Assembly (NCBI GenBank): GCA_014382705.1
Contig: JACNJE010000070.1
Coordinates: forward strand, 1 to 36,837
Source of the DNA: Verrucomicrobiota bacterium
Lineage (GTDB): Bacteria > Verrucomicrobiota > Verrucomicrobiia > Limisphaerales > UBA1096
Direction: 5' to 3'
DNA length: 36,837 nt
The notes under the pieces are model-generated. The model had not been told where the DNA came from. It saw only the letters and a list, made by a program, of their open reading frames with translations, and did no database searches. Shown here piece after piece: positions 16,919 through 24,820 of the stretch. Each line of letters starts with the position of its first letter. Position 1 is the stretch's first letter. The translations under genes and the position numbers were made by a program.

Positions 16919-17878
16919 TCACTCTGCGGTGCGGGCGCGGTAGAAACGCTGCTCGTGGTCGGGGGCGTCGAGATCCTCGATCTCGCTGCCGGCATCGCCC
17001 GGCTTGGCCGTCTGGAGGGGAGTCCAGTGTTTCAGGTCGTCGGAGACCTCGACGGTGTAGCCCGTCGTGGCGTCGCCTCCCAGTCGCAGCATGGCGCGGC
17101 CGTCGTCCGCCCATCCGGCCCACGCAAGGGAGGGGGGTGCCTTGGGCGCCGGATCGCCCGTTTCGGCCGTGACCCGGTAATCGTCAAACACCAGGTAGTT
17201 GTTGCCCGGGGTCTCGGGGGCGCGATAGACCCAGCTCGGGCCGAGGTCGCCGAACGCCAGCCGCGCCCCGGTGGTGGACAGTTTCTTGTCGGTCACAATC
17301 GCCTGGTCCCCGACGAAGACCGTCCAGGTGTTGGCGGCGAAATCCATCACGAACTTCAGGTCGTACAGCGCCTCGTACTCGAAGCTGTATCCGGTCGGCA
17401 AAAAGATGTCGTCGTCGAGCGCGTAATTGATGTTCCGGGTGGCGTTGTCGAAGTCGAGCGTCACCAGGCGCTGCACGTTGTCGTTGAACAGCGTCCAGCG
17501 AAAGTCGTCCCGCTGGCCGTTGGTGGAGTCAACGAACATCAGGAGCATCGTGACGGTGATCCGCGTTTCCTCCGGCTCGATGTCCCTGACCGGCAGCCAA
17601 AGGCCGGTGAACGTCTCGTCGGCCTCCTCTGCGGGCCAATACCCGAGGTACGCCTGCTGGCCCATCCCCTCGAAGTTGTTCTCCACCAGGCCGTTGCCGC
17701 CGGTGCCTTCCCCCTCCCAGCCGCCCTGGCCGATGAGGGTGTACTCCATGTCGAAATCCTGCTTCGCCTCGAAACCGGTGTGGTACACCGTCCGCGCTTG
17801 GCCAAGCGCGGTTTCCGTTTGGCCAAGCGACACGGCTAGGCAGAAGGCGGCGACAAACCGTTTGCTGTTCCCCCTCAT
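16919..17878 (-). CDS. Secreted protein, LamG/concanavalin-like, unknown
   Basis: A 319-residue protein with a signal peptide (MRGNSKRFVAAFCLAVSLGQ...ALGQA). The mature sequence begins TVYHTGFEAKQDFDMEYTLIGQGGW and is rich in Asp, Trp and aromatic beta-strand patterns. The C-terminal region DATTGYTVEVSDDLKHWTPLQT resembles the repeat found at the ends of PVC surface proteins. No catalytic motif is recognised. Two palindrome copies, one exact (17796-17807) and one with one mismatch (17818), are packed into the signal-peptide region and encode the two LGQ repeats there. Confidence 0.65.
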   Translation of the reverse strand: MRGNSKRFVAAFCLAVSLGQTETALGQARTVYHTGFEAKQDFDMEYTLIGQGGWEGEGTGGNGLVENNFEGMGQQAYLGYWPAEEADETFTGLWLPVRDIEPEETRITVTMLLMFVDSTNGQRDDFRWTLFNDNVQRLVTLDFDNATRNINYALDDDIFLPTGYSFEYEALYDLKFVMDFAANTWTVFVGDQAIVTDKKLSTTGARLAFGDLGPSWVYRAPETPGNNYLVFDDYRVTAETGDPAPKAPPSLAWAGWADDGRAMLRLGGDATTGYTVEVSDDLKHWTPLQTAKPGDAGSEIEDLDAPDHEQRFYRARTAE

Positions 17879-17902
17879 TCCTGGCCGCTGCTCAGGCCGC
17901 TC

Positions 17903-20032
17903 TCATCGCGGGCTCTTGCTTCCGCCACCGCCGGAGGATCCGGAGGAACTCGACGACGAAGGGGGTGACGACGAGGGAGGCGGAGAATAGCTCCGGCTCG
18001 GCGCGGAAGAACTTCGGGATGGGGCGGAATAGGAGCGACTGGGGGTTGATCGGGCCGGCGGCCTGTAGGAGCGTGAAGGTGCCGGGCGGGAGGCCGCCGG
18101 TGGCCGGGAACTATGGGATGGGGCGGTGCGAGTCGAGCGCGGTGCTGTGTAACTGCGGGTCGGCGGCTTGTAACTCGGGGCCGGCCGCGCGCTTGGCAGC
18201 CGGGAGGACCGGGCGGATGATTTCGGAGTCACCCGGCGCGGCGTTGCGCGGGGGGTGCTGTTCGAGTTCGAGGGGCGCTGCTGCCATCCCCCGCTTGGCC
18301 TGGCCGAGCTTCGGCTTGACGGCGCCAGCAGCCGCGAGTTGGACGACGGGCCGGGTTTGCGGGTGATGTTCACTCTCGGCGAAGTGCGGCTGTACGACTT
18401 GCGCGCGCTTGGCCTCGACGGCGTGGTGCGGCTGACACTCGGCGCGCCAAATGTGGAGCCGACGGTCTGGCCGCTGCTCGCGCTTGGCTTGGCCGCCGTG
18501 CTGGCACCGCGGCCGGACTGGGCCGGGGCGGCGCGTCCGGGCGATGCGGCAGCCGCCCTGCTGTTGCGCGTCCCGTTGTAACTGCGGCCAAGCGGCCGCG
18601 TGACGGTTCCCGGGGCCAGCCGGCCGGTGATTTTGCCCCGGTCGGCCACGGCGTTGCCATCCCCGTACTGCTTCAACAAGTTTCGGTCGGCCTCCAGTTT
18701 GTCGTCCGTGGTGCCCCCGGCGGCGGGGTTTTTTGTGATGGGCGCGCGGCCGCCCGGTTTTTCGCCGGGCGTGTCCGGCGGGGCCGGCACCTGCGGGCGG
18801 TAGATCGCCATGGTTTTCCCGTTGGCGTCGATCTGACCGACGCGTGCGATGCTTTCCATCTCAAGATCGAGCTCGCGGACGCGCATCTTCTGCACCGGCT
18901 CGCGGGTCTTGTCGGCCACCACTTCCGGCGGAATGCCGGCGTTGATGATCGTGTTGTTGATCTCGGTGACGTAATTGTTCACGACCGTGGTCTCGTTGTG
19001 GATGACCGCGATGTTGTTGTCCGGCACGTGGTGGTGGTGCAGCCGGCGATGGCGCAGATAGGCGTAGTCGCAGTAGGTGTAGTGGCTGTGGCCGAGGCCG
19101 AAATGGAAGCCGAGGCTCACGCGCGAGCCGTGCCACATGTAGCCGACCCCGTACACATAGTCGCAGCCCGGTGGCAGCGGTGCCCAGCCGCAATGCAGGT
19201 CGTTGTAACGCCACATCACCCAGGCCGGGCTCCACGTGTAACCAGGCACCCAGTACCAGCCATGCAGGCCGGAGCGGTGCCAGCGCCCGTAATGGAACGG
19301 TGCCCATCCCCAGCTGTAATACGAGTGCCAGTACCAGCCAACGTCGCTGTAAATCCACCGGCCACCCTGGCGATACGGCCGCCAACTGGTGTCGACCACC
19401 GCCACGGTCGGTCGCCACACCCAGCCGTGTGAGCTGTCGTAAATCCAGTCGCCATACGGATCGAGCGCCCCGTGGTAGTAGTTGTTGACCACCGGCGGCG
19501 CATCCGCCGGCGGCGCGGGCGGCGGCGCGGGCGGCGGCGCGGGCGGCGGCGTGCTCGCCACAGGTTCACCGGCGGTCTTGGCCGGTGCCGGTGCGGCCTC
19601 CTCGTTTGGATCCACTGTTTCAGCGTCGCCCTGTCGAATCATCAGCGTGACCACGTTCTCGGCGACCCCGATGTCGTTGAGGAAAATAATCGTCCCGGGT
19701 GTCATGCGGTGTGTGAGTGGGTTTTGTTCCACAAAGGCCAGCAGCGCCTCGTCGCCCACGCCGCGTTTGGCCATCTCCACCACACCGGCCACCTCGGGAT
19801 GCAGTTCCGCCGTGTTGGGGGCTGGCGGTGCCTCGACGATCTGCGGGGCCGGCTCCGGCTTGGCCTCCGCCGGGGGCGGGGGGTCAAACTGCGCCAGGTC
19901 GGGCGGCGGTCCCACGGTCGCGGGGGGATGATTGTAAACGCGTGGGCCTTTCGACTCCCGCTCACACCCGGCGGCCAATGCCACGGTCAGCATCAGGCTG
20001 CCGGCCATCAGGTGATGAATGTTCGCCTTCAT
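17903..20032 (-). CDS. DUF6600-like lipoprotein with long Ser/Arg/Pro tail
   Basis: A 709-residue protein with a lipobox (LMLTVALAAGC). A proline-rich linker (about residues 30-75 and 150-185) surrounds a helical domain. Then comes a Trp/Tyr/Gly-rich domain of the DUF6600 type (SWRPYRQGGRWIYSDVGWYW, GWAPFHYGRWHR, GWYWVPGYTWSPAWVMWR). The last ~220 residues are low-complexity Ser/Arg/Pro/Thr, ending SSSGSSGGGGSKSPR. It is probably envelope- or cell-surface-exposed; the tail may bind polysaccharide or act as a spacer. The function is unknown. Its high GC creates long spurious frames on the other strand. Confidence 0.75.
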   Translation of the reverse strand: MKANIHHLMAGSLMLTVALAAGCERESKGPRVYNHPPATVGPPPDLAQFDPPPPAEAKPEPAPQIVEAPPAPNTAELHPEVAGVVEMAKRGVGDEALLAFVEQNPLTHRMTPGTIIFLNDIGVAENVVTLMIRQGDAETVDPNEEAAPAPAKTAGEPVASTPPPAPPPAPPPAPPADAPPVVNNYYHGALDPYGDWIYDSSHGWVWRPTVAVVDTSWRPYRQGGRWIYSDVGWYWHSYYSWGWAPFHYGRWHRSGLHGWYWVPGYTWSPAWVMWRYNDLHCGWAPLPPGCDYVYGVGYMWHGSRVSLGFHFGLGHSHYTYCDYAYLRHRRLHHHHVPDNNIAVIHNETTVVNNYVTEINNTIINAGIPPEVVADKTREPVQKMRVRELDLEMESIARVGQIDANGKTMAIYRPQVPAPPDTPGEKPGGRAPITKNPAAGGTTDDKLEADRNLLKQYGDGNAVADRGKITGRLAPGTVTRPLGRSYNGTRNSRAAAASPGRAAPAQSGRGASTAAKPSASSGQTVGSTFGAPSVSRTTPSRPSARKSYSRTSPRVNITRKPGPSSNSRLLAPSSRSSARPSGGWQQRPSNSNSTPRATPRRVTPKSSARSSRLPSARPAPSYKPPTRSYTAPRSTRTAPSHSSRPPAASRPAPSRSYRPPARSTPSRSYSAPSRSSSAPSRSYSPPPSSSPPSSSSSSGSSGGGGSKSPR

Positions 20033-20175
20033 GATTCCAGACGGTTTGCGCCATAATCGGCTAAAGTAAACAGACTCCCGGCGGTGACCGGCTATTCACC
20101 AAACCTTCAACGGCTTGCCGGCACCGTAGCACCCGAGTACCGGGACGCAACCCACAATATTTCTCCGCCTCGTTC

Positions 20176-20213
20176 CGGCTTGCGTTCACGCTTGGCCAAG
20201 CGGAAAGTCGCCG
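20176..20213 (+). repeat. 38-bp direct repeat, left copy
   Basis: Identical over 38 bp to 22139-22176. The copy begins CGGCTTGCGTTCACGC, contains the exact palindrome (20190-20201) and ends GGAAAGTCGCCG. It bounds the minus-strand cassette 20240-21971 on its left side. The gap 20033-20239 holds no gene. Confidence 0.92.
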
Positions 20214-20239
20214 ATCATAGGTGGCACGTTTTCGGAGCC

Positions 20240-20593
20240 TCAAAAATAAATGATGTGCGCCCCCGGGTTGAATCGATCCTGAACCAAACGGCCTCCATGC
20301 CGTTTGGCCAAGGCCTTCAAATAAGGAACCGCATTGATGCGGATGATGGCAGAATGGCCGGAATCGTTTCCGTGCCCGTGGATGATTTTGAACCCCTTGT
20401 GGCGATTCAGCAGCGCTTGGTCCAGAGCCGTGTCTATTTTATCCCGTGCCAAGTGCCAGTCTTCCCCGGCATGGGCTATGTCCGTGATGTACAGGTCATC
20501 CCTGAGAACCGATGAAACGGCAAAGTCACACTTGGGGCAATTCATCGCAACCGAAGCCACGGGGAATCCACATTCTGGACAGGCCATCTCCAT
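20240..20593 (-). CDS. Zinc-ribbon plus Smr-like domain protein
   Basis: A 117-residue protein. The N-terminus is a zinc ribbon (CPECGFPV...CPKCDF). The rest looks like a Smr domain: LARDKIDTALDQAL, then KGFKIIHGHGNDSGHSAI (the Smr HGxG motif) and a closing strand GAHIIYF. Smr domains are nicking nucleases or RNA-cleaving domains found in MutS2 and stand-alone proteins; the usual upstream LDLHG motif is degenerate here (YITDIAHAG). It is the last gene of the cassette bounded by 38-bp repeats. Starts at 20593 and 20587 are both possible. Confidence 0.7.
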   Translation of the reverse strand: MEMACPECGFPVASVAMNCPKCDFAVSSVLRDDLYITDIAHAGEDWHLARDKIDTALDQALLNRHKGFKIIHGHGNDSGHSAIIRINAVPYLKALAKRHGGRLVQDRFNPGAHIIYF

Positions 20594-20676
20594 GAAAAGC
20601 AGAGCTGATTTTACTCAAAAGGCGGATGCGTGTCATGCTTTTTTCTCCCTCCCGGTCAGCCAGCTCGCGCCATGCC

Positions 20677-21210
20677 TCAGTCGTCCATTTGAGCGGCCAA
20701 GGTTTCCAAATGGCCGCCGGATCTCGCGTGCGGGAAATAATAGGCGTTGGCCAAGGCGGCGGCGAACTGGTTGCGCTGTTCGCAGAGGGCGGTGGTTGGG
20801 CGGCGGGTTTTGGCGGGGAAGGGAGAGAGCAGCAGCATTCGGCCGGACTCAATGGCTGGACGCCACTCCGCAGGGATTCGCATGCCATCGATGGAGCGGG
20901 CGGGGCAAATGATGATGGGTTGTTTGCCTCGCAGCAGAATGCGCAGGCACTCCTTTTCCACCGGTGAATGAAAACCGCTGATGACGCCCCGGCCTTCATC
21001 CCGCCAATTCCGGGCGATGCTTGCGGCGTTAAGGATGGCGTTTCCGGGGCAACGGCTGGAACAGAACAGTGCAGTGAGTGGTGCGGCCAGCACATCAAGG
21101 CTACCGATGGCTGTGATGCGTGCTGGGGTTTCCGTGCCCAGCCGAGTTTTCAGGATTGGCGGATATTGGGCATCCGTTGAAGAAATCTGTTGGGGTGCGA
21201 GACGGGTCAT
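20677..21210 (-). CDS. DprA/Smf-like Rossmann protein (short form)
   Basis: A 177-residue protein. The blocks LTALFCSSRCPGNAILNAASIARNW, GRGVISGFHSPVEKECLRIL, PIIICPARSIDGMRIPAEW and RMLLLSPFPAKTRRPTTALCEQRNQFAAALA resemble the Rossmann core of DprA/Smf DNA-processing proteins or the related SLOG superfamily. It lacks the N-terminal SAM and C-terminal winged-helix parts of full DprA. DprA binds ssDNA and loads RecA in transformation; SLOG-family proteins also appear in defence operons as nucleotide sensors. The cassette context favours an accessory or defence role over housekeeping DprA. Confidence 0.7.
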   Translation of the reverse strand: MTRLAPQQISSTDAQYPPILKTRLGTETPARITAIGSLDVLAAPLTALFCSSRCPGNAILNAASIARNWRDEGRGVISGFHSPVEKECLRILLRGKQPIIICPARSIDGMRIPAEWRPAIESGRMLLLSPFPAKTRRPTTALCEQRNQFAAALANAYYFPHARSGGHLETLAAQMDD

Positions 21211-21247
21211 CGCTTGATTTTCTCCCGCCCCGCTCGTTTGGATGGAA

Positions 21248-21478
21248 TTAGGGCGCGGCCAGTTCGCGGGCGTGGGTGATTTCCCGAGTGCCCACGGGGC
21301 GCACTTGGGCCGCCTTCAGCGTTACCACGGCGGCGGTATCGCCGTTCAACGTGGTGAACTCCACCTCGCACGCTTCACCATCACGGTACAGGTGAACCAC
21401 TGTGCCCACGTCGCCTGCCTCCAAGCCCTCGGCGGGTACGGGGTTCTTCAACACCACTCGTTCGTGTTCCTTAATCAT
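21248..21478 (-). CDS. DUF4926 family small protein
   Basis: A 76-residue protein, EHERVVLKNPVPAEGLEAGDVGTVVHLYRDGEACEVEFTT and following, which is the SH3-like beta-barrel pattern of DUF4926. It overlaps the upstream DUF6883 gene by 8 bp, so translation is probably coupled. From memory, DUF4926 genes commonly sit directly after DUF6883 genes in scattered accessory loci, which suggests a two-component toxin/antitoxin- or immunity-like unit. That function is an inference. Confidence 0.85.
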   Translation of the reverse strand: MIKEHERVVLKNPVPAEGLEAGDVGTVVHLYRDGEACEVEFTTLNGDTAAVVTLKAAQVRPVGTREITHARELAAP

Positions 21479-21827
21479 GGCTCATTCTTTCGGTTGTGGC
21501 GGGATAAGCCGTCACCAGACGCGGGGCGGATTGTCCGGTGTCCACGATCCAGATGGTTCGGGCCTTGGCGGTGTTGCCGTCGGTTCCCCTAATCCGTCCG
21601 TCGAGAATATACTTCATTCCGTGTGGGGAGTCCAAACATTTGGCTGGCCCGGAGGCGGCCGCCATCTCCAGCAAGGCGGCGCGCAGTTCACGGCCATTAC
21701 CCTGCCGAAAACCAAGCGACCGGAAAAACGCCGCCTTGCCGCCATTATCCGGATGGGCTGGATTCAGCAGATAATCCTCCAACTTCCTCGGTTCCACCAC
21801 GGCTTTGCTGGAATTGGGCAGATTCAT
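21471..21827 (-). CDS. DUF6883 family protein
   Basis: A 118-residue protein: LPNSSKAVVEPRKLEDYLLNPAHPDNGGKAAFFRSLGF, then LLEMAAASG, GMKYILDGRIRGTDGNTAKARTIWIVDTGQSAPRLVTAYP. These are the recognisable blocks of DUF6883, a small domain also found at the C-termini of polymorphic toxins. It is followed, with an 8-bp overlap, by DUF4926. It starts 6 bp after the small gene at 21834-21971. Enzymatic activity is not established. Confidence 0.8.
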   Translation of the reverse strand: MNLPNSSKAVVEPRKLEDYLLNPAHPDNGGKAAFFRSLGFRQGNGRELRAALLEMAAASGPAKCLDSPHGMKYILDGRIRGTDGNTAKARTIWIVDTGQSAPRLVTAYPATTERMSHD

Positions 21828-21833
21828 CTCTCG

Positions 21834-21971
21834 TCAGGCCTCCTCCGAGCGGTCGAGGCCCATGCGGTATTTGATGTCGTAGTTGATGATGAAATCCAGC
21901 TCCTCTTCCGCGAACCCGAAGTGCTTCGCCAAGACTTGGTCGATTTCGTCGATGATGGGATTATTCGGCAT
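21834..21971 (-). pseudogene. 45-residue frame resembling the C-terminus of an Eco57I-type methylase/restriction enzyme
   Basis: A short frame, ATG at 21971 to TGA at 21834, reads MPNNPIIDEIDQVLAKHFGF followed by AEEELDFIINYDIKYRMG. From memory, the pattern E-E-L-D-F-I-I-N-Y-D-I-K-Y-R-M-G is typical of the extreme C-terminus of Eco57I-like class I SAM-dependent DNA methyltransferases. It is either a remnant left by loss of the rest of a restriction-modification gene or a stand-alone small protein; the clean ATG allows the second. No methylase motifs (NPPY) lie upstream. Confidence 0.55.
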
Positions 21972-22092
21972 TTGAAAAATTGGTTTTCATTGTTTGTGCG
22001 TAGTAGAGTTCAACATCCTCCCACGCCTATTATGGAATATCCGGGGCATGGCAGTTTCGCAAAAACGGTGGCCGGGTTGCGGGCGCCGTTCT

Positions 22093-22123
22093 ATTATAAC
22101 CCGACATATTTAGCCAGAGTTAA
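22093..22123 (-). promoter_or_regulatory. Candidate sigma-70 promoter of the repeat-bounded cassette
   Basis: On the minus strand a perfect TATAAT (complement of 22093-22098) is preceded, 19 nt upstream, by TTAACT (complement of 22118-22123). It lies about 120 bp upstream of the first cassette frame (start 21971), in an AT-rich stretch unlike its GC-rich surroundings. The spacing is slightly long. Confidence 0.4.
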
Positions 22124-22138
22124 TCGAACTTTGGTTAT

Positions 22139-22176
22139 CGGCTTGCGTTCACGCTTGGCCAAGCGGAAAGTCGCCG
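22139..22176 (+). repeat. 38-bp direct repeat, right copy
   Basis: Identical to 20176-20213, including the exact palindrome at 22153-22164. It ends one base before the ATG of the gene at 22178, and its GGAAAG lies at Shine-Dalgarno distance, so the repeat may also supply that gene's ribosome binding site. Confidence 0.92.
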
Positions 22177-22177
22177 C

Positions 22178-22708
22178 ATGCGTGCAAATCAGATTCGTGG
22201 ATGGGTGAGTGCCGCCGTGTTGCTCGTCGGCTTGGCCAAGGGCATCGCCGACGAGCCGGCAGCCAAGTCGGAAACACCGGAGGCGCGGCAGGCGCGGTTG
22301 TTCAAAAAATTTGAATCGACGCTGGCCAACGCGGTGCTGACCGGCAAGTTCACCATCACCGGCAAGCAGACCCCGCCGCGCGAGGAGTCGTACACCATTC
22401 GCTCGGTCAAAAAAATGGCGCAGGGCGACTACTGGCTGTTCACCGCGCGCATCAAGTACGGCAAGCGCGACGTGACCCTGCCGATGCCGATCCCGGTCAA
22501 GTGGGCCGGCGACACCCCGGTCATCTCGCTCGACAACCTCACGCTTCCCGGCCTGGGCACCTTCAGCGCGCACGTGGTGATCGATGGCGACAAGTACGCC
22601 GGCACTTGGGCGCACGGCAAGGTCGGCGGCCACATGTTCGGTGCCATCGCGCCAGCCAAGCCGGAGCCAAAACCGGTCGCGCCGCAGTCGCCGAGGAAGC
22701 CGGAGTAA
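22178..22708 (+). CDS. Secreted conserved protein of PVC bacteria, unknown function
   Basis: A 176-residue protein with a signal peptide (MRANQIRGWVSAAVLLVGLAKGIA). The mature domain, FTITGKQTPPREESYTIRSVKKM...YWLFTARIKYGKRDVTLPMPIPVKWAGDTPVISLDNLTLPGLGTFSAHVV, looks like a single beta-sandwich and ends in a Pro-rich tail. It resembles a conserved PVC hypothetical family; no function is known to me. The start follows directly after the right 38-bp repeat. A one-mismatch palindrome lies in the signal-peptide region (about 22230). Confidence 0.7.
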   Translation: MRANQIRGWVSAAVLLVGLAKGIADEPAAKSETPEARQARLFKKFESTLANAVLTGKFTITGKQTPPREESYTIRSVKKMAQGDYWLFTARIKYGKRDVTLPMPIPVKWAGDTPVISLDNLTLPGLGTFSAHVVIDGDKYAGTWAHGKVGGHMFGAIAPAKPEPKPVAPQSPRKPE

Positions 22709-22722
22709 TCCGCGCGCCGCCC

Positions 22723-24744
22723 ATGGAGCCGAGCCTCCCCAAAAAGCCGAAACCCCGTCCACTGCGCGTCTGGCTGTTGCGCCTTGCGCTGATGGTGTGC
22801 GTGCCGGCGCTGCTGCTTGGGGCGGCCGAGGGCGTCCTGCGCCTGGCCGGTTTCGGGCACCCGACGTCGTTCTTTGTCGCGTCGCCGCATCACGGCGACG
22901 GCACGCTGATTGAGAACGACAAGTTCGCGTGGCGCTTCCTGCCGCCAACGCTCGCCCGGGCGTCGCAGCCAACGCGGCTCCGCCGTGAAAAGTCACCCGG
23001 CACCGTCCGTGTGTTCGTCTTTGGCGAGTCGGCGGCGGAGGGCGATCCCGAGCCGGCGTTCGGCCTGCCGCGCCTGCTGGAGGCGCTGCTCGAGGGCCGG
23101 TTTCCGGGCCGTGATTTCGAGGTCGTCAACGCCGCCGTCACCGCCATCAACTCCCACGCCATTTTGCCGATCGCCCGCGAATGCGCCGGGCTCGACGGCG
23201 ACTTTTGGGTGCTCTACATCGGGCACAACGAGGTGATGGGGCCGTTCGGCGCCGGGACGGTTTTTGGCCAAAAAACCCCGCCTTTGACCGCTTTGCGGCT
23301 TGGCCTCGGCCTCAAGCGGCTCCGGCTCGGGCAGTGGATCGCGAGCGTTGGCGGCCCGGGCGCGGGCGACGACGTTTCGCAGTGGAAGGGGATGGGCATG
23401 TTTCTCGACCAGCAGATTCGGGCGGGCGACCCGCAACTCGACTGGGTTTACGAGGCGTACAAAAAAAACCTGTCGGACATCGTCGCGGCGGGGCGGGGCG
23501 CCGGGGTGCGCATTGTGATGGCCAACGCCGTGTCCAACCTGCGCGACTCGGCGCCGTTCGCCGGGGCGGATGCGGTGGCGCAGTTTCAGTTGGCGCGCAC
23601 ACTCGAGGCCGAGGGCAAAACCGACAAGGCGCGGAGCCACTACGTTTTGGCACGCGATCTCGACACGCTGCGTTTCCGTGCCGACTCAAAACTCAACGCG
23701 ATCACCCTCGCGCTTGGCCAAGCCGAACCGGACGGTGTGACTGTCATCGATGCCCAAGCCGCGCTCGATGCGCAAAGCCCCGGCGGCATCACCGGGCGCG
23801 GGATGTTTTACGAGCATGTGCACTTCACGTTCGAGGGGAACCATCGCTTGGCCAAGCTGTTCGCCGACGGCATCGCCGCGCAGATCGAATCGGGCGGTGA
23901 CAAGCCAACCGGCCCGTGGCTGACGGCTGCCGAGTGCGCCGGGCGCCTGGCCTACACCGATTGGGATCGCGGCGTGGTGTTGGCCACGCTCATCCGCCGG
24001 CTGCAGCAGCCGCCATTCAGCCACCGGCAAAACAGCGACGAGGCGCTGGGCCAACTGCGCGATGAGGCGCAGCGCGTGGCCAAGCGGCTTGACCGCACGG
24101 CGGCGCTGGCGGTTTACGACAACGCGCTCCAGTCGCGGCCGGACGACTGGCGGCTGCTGCAGCGGCGCGGGCTGCTGCTGTCGTCTGCCGGCCGGCACGA
24201 CGAAAGCGTCGGCTCGCTCAAGCGGGCGGTGGAGCGGACGCCGTGGAGCCGGATCCTCCATTACCAACTCGGCGCGGCGCAAAACAAGGCCGGGCAACAC
24301 GCCGACGCGGCGGTGTCGCTTGGCCAAGCGCTGGCGCTGCAGCCGGATTTCCCCGAGGCCACCGCCCAGCTGGCCCGGGCGCGCGCCGGCGTTTCGTATC
24401 AACTTGGCGAAACGGCGCGGGCCGGAGGCGACGCGGCCGGTGCGCTGGGCCATTTCACGAAGGCGGTGCAGCTCGACGACACGTTTGCCGAGGCCCATTT
24501 CCAAATCGGCGCGTGCCGAGTGGAGGCGAGTGAAATCGCCGAGGCGACGGAAAGTTTCGCCCGCGCGGTGGCGCTCAAGCCGGGTTTGCCGCAGGCGCGG
24601 TTCAACCTCGTCACCGGCCTGCTGAAGCTGGAGCGAACCCGCGACGCGCTGGGCCATCTCGAGGCGTTGGCCGCGGAAAACCCGGACGACATCCAGGTGC
24701 AGCGGTATCTCGAGTTCGCCCGCGCGAAACTCCGCGAACGGTAG
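22723..24744 (+). CDS. SGNH hydrolase-like protein with C-terminal TPRs
   Basis: The ATG at 22723 gives 673 residues, with one membrane anchor (about residues 18-40). The SGNH domain shows the nucleophile block VFVFGESAAEGDPEPAFG (Ser near residue 101), GHNEVMGPFG (block III-like, near 167) and HVHFTFEGNHRLA (catalytic His region, near 365). Residues ~400-660 form TPR repeats. The anchored, probably periplasmic enzyme could remove or transfer acyl groups on polysaccharides. It opens a four-gene run with DUF5989, carbamoyltransferase and SxtJ. Exact palindromes at 23712, 23846 and 24318 read LGQA, RLAK and LGQA. Confidence 0.85.
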   Translation: MEPSLPKKPKPRPLRVWLLRLALMVCVPALLLGAAEGVLRLAGFGHPTSFFVASPHHGDGTLIENDKFAWRFLPPTLARASQPTRLRREKSPGTVRVFVFGESAAEGDPEPAFGLPRLLEALLEGRFPGRDFEVVNAAVTAINSHAILPIARECAGLDGDFWVLYIGHNEVMGPFGAGTVFGQKTPPLTALRLGLGLKRLRLGQWIASVGGPGAGDDVSQWKGMGMFLDQQIRAGDPQLDWVYEAYKKNLSDIVAAGRGAGVRIVMANAVSNLRDSAPFAGADAVAQFQLARTLEAEGKTDKARSHYVLARDLDTLRFRADSKLNAITLALGQAEPDGVTVIDAQAALDAQSPGGITGRGMFYEHVHFTFEGNHRLAKLFADGIAAQIESGGDKPTGPWLTAAECAGRLAYTDWDRGVVLATLIRRLQQPPFSHRQNSDEALGQLRDEAQRVAKRLDRTAALAVYDNALQSRPDDWRLLQRRGLLLSSAGRHDESVGSLKRAVERTPWSRILHYQLGAAQNKAGQHADAAVSLGQALALQPDFPEATAQLARARAGVSYQLGETARAGGDAAGALGHFTKAVQLDDTFAEAHFQIGACRVEASEIAEATESFARAVALKPGLPQARFNLVTGLLKLERTRDALGHLEALAAENPDDIQVQRYLEFARAKLRER

Positions 24745-24820
24745 GCCGCGGGAGGGGCGAGTTCCACCTTGCCCCAATTCCGTTGCGGCGGCGTTGGGCT
24801 TCGGCTAAAACCCGGCGGTC

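Noticed and set aside
15651-17123. A 490-codon open frame extending ruvC upstream
   Set aside because: It runs through a rho-independent terminator and the oppositely framed CxxCH gene; only the last ~188 codons match RuvC.
19500-19560. Short tandem repeat (GGCGGCGCGGGC units) as a possible CRISPR or VNTR
   Set aside because: It simply encodes the Pro/Ala-rich linker of the DUF6600 lipoprotein; no spacers and no cas genes. No CRISPR array was seen anywhere in the window.
20526-21098. Minus-strand frame of 190 codons overlapping the DprA-like gene
   Set aside because: Composition is Pro/Ser/Cys-rich and unlike a folded protein; the alternative frame (20677-21210) has the DprA-like motifs.
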